Below, piece by piece: positions 55,902-64,000 of a stretch of 64,000 nucleotides of DNA; the stretch's first letter is position 1; each line of letters opens with the position of its first letter. Below the pieces are notes generated by a model. That model ran no database searches. It was not told where the DNA came from and worked only from the letters and a program-made list of their open reading frames with translations. The stretch comes from Lagopus muta (taxonomy: Eukaryota; Chordata; Aves; Galliformes; Phasianidae). The position numbers and the translations under genes were made by a program. The DNA lies in contig NC_064436.1 in NCBI RefSeq assembly GCF_023343835.1, positions 56,891,883 through 56,955,882 on the forward strand. The letters run 5' to 3'.

Positions 55902-58900
55902 CTGTGGGGAGAAAGAGAAGAAATGGGTCAAGAATTAAAAAAAATATCTGTGAAATACCATAAAACTTTTTTTACAGTGAAAATCAGGTTCATTCTCAAA
56001 CTCATAATTATATTACAAAATGAATCAATATAGAAATGCTTTTCATTCCCTACTCTGTTATACGAACTGGCTTTGCTGATTGACTTGAAAACCCAAACAG
56101 ACATATCTGCCTAAAGTTCATGTTATCTCCATGGCCACGCTGTGATATATGACATGACCAAAACTATTCAGCAGGGAAAAAGACCAGCACTTCCACATCC
56201 ACACTCTTTACCAAGAGTAGGAAATGAGAGGCTGCATCTTGATGTTGATGCAATGAAGAAAAAAGAATGAAAAGATTATTGAAGAGAAGTAAGCAATGCT
56301 CCAAAATTATCTTCAGTGATTTATATTCTGCTTTTCATACTAAACATCTTATATCAAATTGGCAGAAACCAAACTACTAATTTTGCTGTCATTTGATAAA
56401 TGCTTACAGTGCAGGCAGGCACAACAGTTTCCAAGAGTGAATTAACATATGAATGTGCAGCATTAGAGGAGAACAGCAAATGATGACTCCAAGGCAGTAG
56501 TTAACTATAAGCACAAACTTTACAGCAATGTTTGCTTGATATACTACTGGGTGTGCCCAAAGAGAGCTCATGGATTTTCATGGGACTTAAATCAGGGACT
56601 GCAAAGCTGTCTGCAAAGAGGCACAATTTAATAATGTGGCCAGGAGGGAGAAGCTTGGTGGAACTGAAGCCTAAGACTGCCTATGCATCTTACACAGAGC
56701 TGACGGATGAGAAGCAGACACGACCTAAGGACCAAGGATGGGAACAAAATATACACTTTGCCAGATCAAAGCCTGAATCAGTAGGCTAGATGTTCCCACA
56801 CTGTGCTGTGCATCAGCCAAGCAGAAACAATTTCCACAACTGCTGGTTTTGCCTGTCCAAGATCTTTGACAAAACACAACAAGAGCTGTCACACAGTTGC
56901 TCCTGTCATTGGCTGGCCAGTAACCTACTGTTGTGTGAAGCTGTCTCCAGTTCCCATATCTCTCCTGCAGTACTTCTCATCTGCCTATGGGAAATAAATT
57001 AGCCTGGGACATGTGTTCCTTCTAGGGCTCTGGGAAAAAATCATTTGGGGAAGGCAGGGAGAACAGGGTTGTTGGGATAAGATGGGGCTGTGAACCAAAA
57101 CAGTGGGACTGTAGGAAGGTAATAGAGATGAGATTAGGTGAAAATGGTAATAAGGTTCAGATGATTATGTTCAAAGTCCAAAATTTAGGCTTAGGGGAAA
57201 TACAGAAGGCTAATTCCAACAGTGGTCCCCAAACAAATGACCTTTGGGAAGCCATGTGTTAGGCCACAGAATCAGGACCCGTTTTGGCCTTGACTTCTGG
57301 CTCTTATATTTCTTCACACATAATGATTGTGTTTTAAAAGGAGGAGTGAAGGATGCGTCTCTACTTTATTGCAGCAGCCTCTTGGGAAGTGTGAATCACC
57401 TCAGACCAAGAGAGGATGTACAGCATTGAACCCATGCCTCCTGTTTCCTGGGTGTTGCTTTAAAAAATAAACCGTTAGTCTGAAGGTGAACAATAACTTA
57501 AGGCCATGCTTTTGGAATTTCAGGCTGAATGAGGAGGCCAAAATTAGAATTTTCAGTTCACCGAGACTCACGGAGTTAGAAGGTAGAGTAAGACTTCCCA
57601 GATTCTTTTTTCAGGAGTCACCTATGTTCCAGTGCAATACTTGATCACATAGAGTTAAATGTTAGGCAGAAAATGAGTCATAAATTAGACTTTCTTCTTT
57701 TTTTCTAGTTGTCCTTTCCAAAAACATACACTTTTGTCTGTAAGTTGGAATAGGAAACAATATCATTTCTATGTGCCAAATAATGTTTATTCAAGGAAAA
57801 ACAACACTTGAGAAGTTCACTTTTTTATCCAAATAGCAAAAATCAGAACAAGCAGATGTTATTCATGTTAAAAACAATTACAATTATCTTCACTGAAGCC
57901 AGCACCAAAGATAATAAAGAGAATGATATGAACAAAGGATTAGAATGTTCTTCCAAGTTTAGAAAGTGGCTTTTCAATAGGTACCAAATCAGAGCATGAA
58001 CACATGCCAAAGCTTTCACTGGAAGACTACAGCCACGCTTATCCCTTCTAATGTGAGGTGATTTCTGGAACAGCGTTTGTAAGTGAAGGTGGCACACGCA
58101 GTTGTTTCATCACCTTTTATATTGCATGAGTAGCAGAGTCATTGCCCTTGTGTATGAACGTGAAAGATCATCTGATTCTTTTAATGTCAGAAAAGTATTC
58201 TAAAAGTTATTCTGATATGTTGTTGCAGATCTGCTGACATGACAGATCTACCATGACAAGATATTCCACGTATTACATTCCTATTGAAGCTACACGCTGG
58301 ACTGAGGATCTGTATCCTCAAGTTTCCAGGAAATCTCAATGCATTACCAATATACTCAGATTGTACTCATTAACATTTTTAAGTTTAAGAATTAAGGAAT
58401 TATAGCAAATTCCCAGTCTTGAGACTTCTTGGTATATGATCTAATCTTCCTCCCTTACCCAGCTATGCACATCTTAATTTTTAAATTTACTAATTGGCAT
58501 TGTTCTGAAACAATCATAAGAGATTTCTCATCAATCTTACAAATAAAAACTGGGTCAAAAGCCAGTGGTTGTTAGTCACAAGCTATCTTGGCTGTATTCT
58601 TACTTTTATGTTTCCTTGCTAGCTTTGAGTTCACTTCCAGTACAAGTACACAGGCATCTGAGTAGGATGGAAAGATATATTTAACTTCTTTGTGCAAAAA
58701 GGTGTAGATGAGAAATATTAATACTCTTGGTCCTTTCTTATCTGCAAAATTCACGATGACGTAGTAGTGCAAAACACAGCAGTCAGTGCATCTGTGCCTC
58801 TCAGATAGCAGAGGCTCTTAAGACCTCACATCACTACCATCACTACCATCACAGTATCCCTGCTGTGGGGTGTACACATCAAGTCCACAGCTGGCCATTG

Positions 58901-59574
58901 CCACACTCTGTGGGTTAGCTATACAGCCATCAATCTTCACATAGTTTTCTGTTGTCTTTGTTTCCCTTAAGAGAGGGAGAGTGACCTGAAACTTTCCGAG
59001 CTGTCTGAACTTGTGATTGCTAGTCCCAGAATGACTGATGGTGCCCAGAGGGATCAGCCGGTGGAAAAGAACATTAGCTAAATATTTCTGAGAAAACAAT
59101 CCATAAAGGCGTTATTAGCAGTGCTGACATTTAATGGTCTGATTTGCTTCAGTGTGCACTCAGTCATGTTTAAACAGTCTCCCTCCTAACTATGTTGAAT
59201 GTGGTCAGATTCTTCAACCATGTCTTAATGCCTTCACAAAAAATAAAGAGTTTATAGTCGATCCCAGAAGTTCAATTTGTTTGATTTTCAAAATATCAAA
59301 GCAGTGGGATTCATTTTATTCCTCAGTCTCTCACTTGAAATCCATCCATTCTTATTATTTACAAGGTCATTTTTACTAAAAATGCCCTAGAATATGATAA
59401 AGGCATTTATCAGTGAGATAAACTGCCTCACCTGGGGGAGTTTTCACATGAGGGCTGGTACGAAGTGTACCAGAAAATGCAAGGAGGTAAATAAAATCTG
59501 ACAGAAGTCGTCTTGACTGACAGCTGAGAAGTTAAGTCAGTTTCTTTCGGTCTGCAACTGTGCCTCCTGTATCC
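55902..59574. other. Upstream or first-intron sequence of C1QTNF7
   Basis: No coding exon, CpG island or repeat identified. Longer open frames at 56532-56789 (+) and 58818-59099 (-) have no recognisable motif. The C1QTNF7 promoter is not visible and may lie beyond the window. Confidence 0.5.
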
Positions 59575-60770
59575 AAGATCTGGGGAACTACAGGCCTGTC
59601 AGCCTGACATCAGTGCCAGGTAAGGTTATGGAACAGATCATCTTTGAGAGAGATCACATGGCATGTACAAGACAACTGGGGAATCAGGCCCAGCCAGCAA
59701 GGGTTCATGAAAGACAGGTCCTGCTTGACCAACCCGATCTCCTTCTATGATTGAGTGGATGAGGGAAGGAAGGATGCCTGGTGGATGAGGGAAATGCTGC
59801 TGATGTAGTCTACTTAGACTTCAGCAAAGCCTTTGGCACTGTCTCCATCAGTATTCTAGAGAAGCTGGCAGCCCATGGCTTGGATGGGTACACTCCTTTC
59901 TGGGTTAAGAACTGGCTGAATGTCCAAGCTCAGAGACATGTGGTGAATGGAGTTGAATCCAGCTGGCAACTGGTCACGACTAGTGTTCCCCAGGGGTCAG
60001 AACTGGGGCCTCTCCTGTTCATTGTCTTTACAGATGTCCTAGTTGAGGAGATTGAGTTCATTCTCAGTCAGTTTGCAGATGACAGCAAGTTGGGAGGGAC
60101 TGTTGATCTGCTTGGGGATAGGAAGGTCCTGCAGAGGGATCTGGACAGGGTGGATCTCCAAGCTGACACCAGTGAGATGAAGTTCAATAAAATCAAATGC
60201 TGGGTCCTGCACTTTGGCCACAACAACCCCAGGCAACGCTACAGGCTTGGGGCAGAGTGTCTGGAATCACAGAATCACAGAATCACAGAATGGTAGGGGT
60301 TGGAATGGACCTCCAGAGATCACTGAGTCCAACCCCCTGCCAAAGCAGGTTCCCTACACCAGGTCACACAGGTAGGTGTCCAGGCAGGTCTTGAACACCT
60401 CCAGAAAGGGAGACTCCATGACCTCCCTGGGCAGCCTGTTCCAGTGCTCCGTCACCCTCACCGTAAAGAAGTTCCTGCGCACATTTGTGTGGAACTACCT
60501 TTGCTGCAGTTTCTGTCCGTTAAGACAGGAAGACTGTATGGAAGAAATAGACCTTGGGATGTTGGTTGACTCTCAGCAAAACATGACCTAGCAGTGTGTC
60601 CATATTGCCAGGAAGACCAACAGCGTCCTGGCTTGCATCTGAAATAGTGTTGCCAGCAGGAGTGGGGACTGTACTGAGCACTGGCAAGGCCACATCTCAA
60701 GTACTCTGTTCAGTTTTGGACCCCTCAGGAATACCAAAGGGAGAACCTCAAAATGGAACTTCATTAAGTG
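59575..60770 (+). mobile_element. CR1 LINE with reverse-transcriptase region, interrupted
   Basis: Host CR1 in two parts, 59575-60264 and about 60523-60770. The first part reads NYRPVSLTSVPGKVMEQI, then a frameshift, then [28 protein letters not shown] and [10 protein letters not shown], the last holding the reverse-transcriptase active-site F-A-D-D box. The second part resumes the downstream ORF2 sequence. The 5' end (endonuclease region) and 3' tail are missing, so it is inactive. Confidence 0.9.
60265..60522 (-). mobile_element. CR1 inserted inside another CR1
   Basis: Three tandem AATCACAG-type tail units, then GGTAGGGGTTGGAATGGACC, run in the opposite orientation to the host CR1, which continues on both sides. 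The insert is therefore the later event. It is 5'-truncated near CTGTCCGTT. Confidence 0.88.
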
Positions 60771-63700
60771 CAACTTAAGGGAGAGGTGATGGCTGTGAAG
60801 TTGAATCTCACAAAGGTGTAGGTCTCAGGAGACCGTGTCTCACCTACAGAAATGATAGAGACATTTTCAAGCATGTAAAAGCTTGAAACTTAATGTAAAT
60901 CAATGAGGCTCAACCTTCTGAGAAATTAATGCATTTTGAAAATAGCACCAGGGCACTGAAGCCTTATATGCTTTTCAAAATGCCAGAACACAGGCTGAGT
61001 GGTATCTCCAAACACAGGACATGTTAGCAGGTGTCCCCAGCCTCTGGGATTGCCAGGCTGTCCCACTGCGTGCACCTCAGAGGTCCCATCCATGCCAGTG
61101 CCCTTACATGGGACTTGTCAACACACAAGATAAACATCTGGCCTCAAGCTCAACAGTTTCCTGACAATTAGTGGCTGTTCAGAGAAAATCCTGGTCTCAT
61201 GGAGTGATTCTACCCCAAAGTGATTACTTCAACAGCGTTACTCTCACATTTACACTGGAATAGAGAAAGGGGAATTTGGCTTGTTTTATCCATTTTTGTG
61301 TTTGTTGTGGTTAATGTCAGATTCCAGAGATGGGAGCCAGGAAGAGTGAAAAATAGAATGAAATTTATGTAATGTCTGCTTTTGGGTAATAGCACATTTT
61401 TAATTATATACTTCTGCCTGATTAAATCAAATCTGTAAATAACAACTTGATTTTCAATGAGATTAACCTCTGTCTGTGAGACAAAAGGATGTGCATGTTA
61501 GAAAGACAGCTCCAAACAGTCTGAAGCACTGAAATAAGATAAAATTTAAATTCTGTTATAGTGTAATTCATTGAAAGAAAGACTTGTGCTTATGTAGAAG
61601 ACAAAATAATGCTTCATGGCCCCCATCATGCCTCTCAGAAATGCCAGCTCCAACCAAGCTGACCCTCTGCCAGCCCAGCTTATATACCCAGAAGGCAGCT
61701 GCACAGTTCCTGTGTTTCTAGTTTATGGGCTTGATTTTCTGCAGCTCCACATTTTGTGTAGGTGTATGCATCAGGCAAGAGCTGGCTGCTCCCTGAATCT
61801 CGGCATGGCATGGGCTCCTATGGGGTGGCAGAGCAGGATCTTGCCCATCCCACAAACCCAGCAGGGAGCAGGACAGTGGCACCCCAGCTCTGGGCACTAG
61901 GAACACGTGTGGGATGGGCTCAGGCCAAGCTGAGACACCAGCCCATGGGTGAGGGTCAGCTGGACTGCAGTGGGGTCCTGTGCCTTGGCAGGGTGGGAAC
62001 AACCCATCCCACTAATGCTCTCATGACTCTAGCAGTTGATACTGATTGAAAGAGGGGAAAAAAAGCATTATGATCCTGATCTGGCAGCTTGCGCCACTGT
62101 ACACATATGGAAACAACAATTCTCAGCATGAGGCTTACAAAGATCTATTTAATTCCATTTGGATTCCTACTCCTCTCTCCCTGCTGTGGCATTCACTGAG
62201 CTGTGGCATTCACAAGAGGGTCAACTCTTGCTCTTCAAGATTTGCTTTCTTTCAGCCTCCTGATGAGAACCATTTCTGCGGTTGAATGTTTGGATTTGCA
62301 GAATCTCAGTCTAAATTCTGTTTTTAAAATGTACAAACTTCTCTGGGTTGTGAAGATGAAATGTCAAACTCCTTGACACGAAGAAATGTTTGGACTGTTT
62401 TTAGAACACATTGGAAAAGCCAAAATCTATTACAAGAGCTTTTTGCTTATTGAATTTCTAACACCGGCTAATCTTTTTCCCTTTGTATTTCTGACTTGGG
62501 CAATTCAAGCTGACAGCTCCAAATCTCTATAAAGAAATCTCATGAAGAAAAAAAAAATATTGTTTTCTTTATATGTTTTTATATTGTGCCAGACCTTGGA
62601 AGGGACAAAGTCATACTGTTGTATAAGCGTGAGTCTCAAATGCCAATCCTTATTATTAAAGGTGTTTCATTAGTTTCACAGAGAGGAAAAAAGAAAACAC
62701 AGCACAGAATTTTTTTTCAGGAGATACATTCTTTCATCACCTCAACATCTATTCTGTGTCAATGATTTAGTCCTATGTGCTTCTGTTTTTTCATCAGTAA
62801 AACAACAACATCAATAAGAACAGAGATAGTATTGTTCTGCTGATGTAAAATCTGGTTATTTCAAAAGCACTTTACAGATTCTGTTTTTTCTAAGTAGCTG
62901 GGACCACCATTTTGTATTTCAAACCAAGTATCTCATGGGAGATTAAAATGGATGAAGTCAGCACAATTCTTGCAGTTTCTTCAGTGCTGGGTGGATGAGG
63001 CCTAGGATCTGACAGTTAGTCAATTTTGACTTCATATCAGAGCATCAGACATACCTCTGCTTGCCACTGGGAACAAAATTCAGGCCTCATGTAGCTGGGC
63101 AGAGCACCACTGAAACCAGCTGCCTCATACTTATAAATGGCCTTGAAGGCGTGCTCTCTCTTAGGTTCCTGCAGCATTAATCTTCCTGCTTTTTGTCATG
63201 CATCCTATCTGCTTGTTTCCCTGGCCCTCCAAGGGAACAGCACGAAGAAGGAGACGTTTCCAGCTGGCTTGACGCTTGGTAGTAGGAAGGGAATCCTTTG
63301 CCTGCTGAGGGTGGGCTTTGCCTTGACTTTACTCTGTATGTGTGTGGCTCTCCACAGTGACCTCTGCAGGGTCTACTCAGGACACAAGTTCGCATTTTTG
63401 GGTGGTCAGAAAGTCGTAGAGAGGCAACCAATTTCATCTCATTTTCACTTAAGTTTGGCCTGATCTCAGCCTGCCAAAGGTGTTCCGATTGTCACTTAGC
63501 TTTTCTCCAAGGTTCTGGAGCATGGTGGTTGCATTTAGTGTCAAATCTATTTACTAAAGGTTTCTTTTTTTTCAATTTGACTTTGACTGATGGAGTTAAT
63601 TTTCTTTAATGCAGATCTATTCTCTGATATCCTCAGTTGATCTACTTAGATTTGTTTCTAGCTGATAAACAGCAGTAAGCTGGCATGTAATAAACTGTTC

Positions 63701-64000
63701 TGTTCTTTTTATCTTTGTGATAGATATCTTCATTGGGCATTACGTAAAGTGCTATTTTAGTATTTGTAGTTTTGTTTATGGCTTAAAATACACATTATAT
63801 CTTGAACAGAATAATTGCAGCTCCTTTCCTGCTTAGAATTTCCATTTTCTTTCTGTGAGATGCTGTGATGTGTTGTGAGGCTTCTGGTTTTCCTTACTCT
63901 TTGGGAAAGTTTAAACGTACATATGTATATATGTGTGTACACATACACTATAAAGTTTAAAAAAAGATTTATGAATTTATCAGCTTACGGGGGAAATTGT
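60771..64000. other. Distal sequence right of the nested CR1
   Basis: No gene or transposon recognised. A somewhat GC-richer block at 61610-62040 has open frames on both strands without known motifs. Confidence 0.5.
63918..63950. repeat. TATG/TGTG-type microsatellite
   Basis: Short alternating purine-pyrimidine tract (GTACATATGTATATATGTGT and following). Confidence 0.7.

Noticed and set aside
58572..59099. Two minus-strand open frames upstream of C1QTNF7
   Set aside because: No signal peptide, domain or repeat recognised, no convincing splice sites linking them; likely chance.

Overview
This window looks like nuclear DNA from a bird, most probably a galliform (chicken, turkey or a relative). 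Three observations support this. CR1 LINE fragments are the dominant repeat and carry the avian 3' ends. There is an ERVL-type LTR piece and a deleted mariner of the kind common in chicken. The two genes present, CC2D2A and C1QTNF7, are neighbours in other vertebrates. Species assignment is inference.

Positions 1-44154 hold CC2D2A on the minus strand. I traced 33 coding exons by hand, from an ATG at 44154 in a CpG island to an exon cut by the left window edge. All splice junctions are GT/AG and every phase joins, giving 1438 codons plus two bases with no frame break. The last roughly 100 codons lie outside the window. The product is a ciliary transition-zone scaffold of the MKS/tectonic module: a low-complexity N-terminus, coiled coil, N-terminal C2-like region, classical C2 domain, and a C-terminal transglutaminase-like fold that lacks obvious catalytic residues. 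Its introns carry CR1 pieces (minus: 4157, 18008, 24313, 32069, 32835; plus: 34185, 41380), an ERVL LTR piece (3712), a mariner remnant (30177), a hAT transposase pseudogene (38246), an LTR-like repeat (42424) and simple repeats.

Positions 44060-44460 are the CC2D2A CpG-island promoter, with GC boxes and two NRF1-type palindromes. Positions 44460-53140 are intergenic, with one CR1 piece and no gene I can support.

Positions 53590-55184 are the two coding exons of C1QTNF7 (CTRP7) on the minus strand: 290 residues with a signal peptide, 34 uninterrupted Gly-X-Y triplets and a C1q domain. A probable 5' untranslated exon lies at 55703-55901. The rest, to 64000, is upstream or first-intron sequence. 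Its main feature is a reverse-transcriptase-bearing CR1 on the plus strand (59575-60770), interrupted by a second CR1 inserted in the opposite orientation.

The two genes are in tandem and share no visible pathway: one is a ciliary scaffold, the other a secreted adipokine-like protein. I found no operon, CRISPR array, phage or novel enzymatic system. The best leads concern CC2D2A exon 9, a frame-preserving exon with a CR1 remnant against its donor and a tetranucleotide repeat in its acceptor tract, and the shortened N-terminus predicted from the promoter exon.
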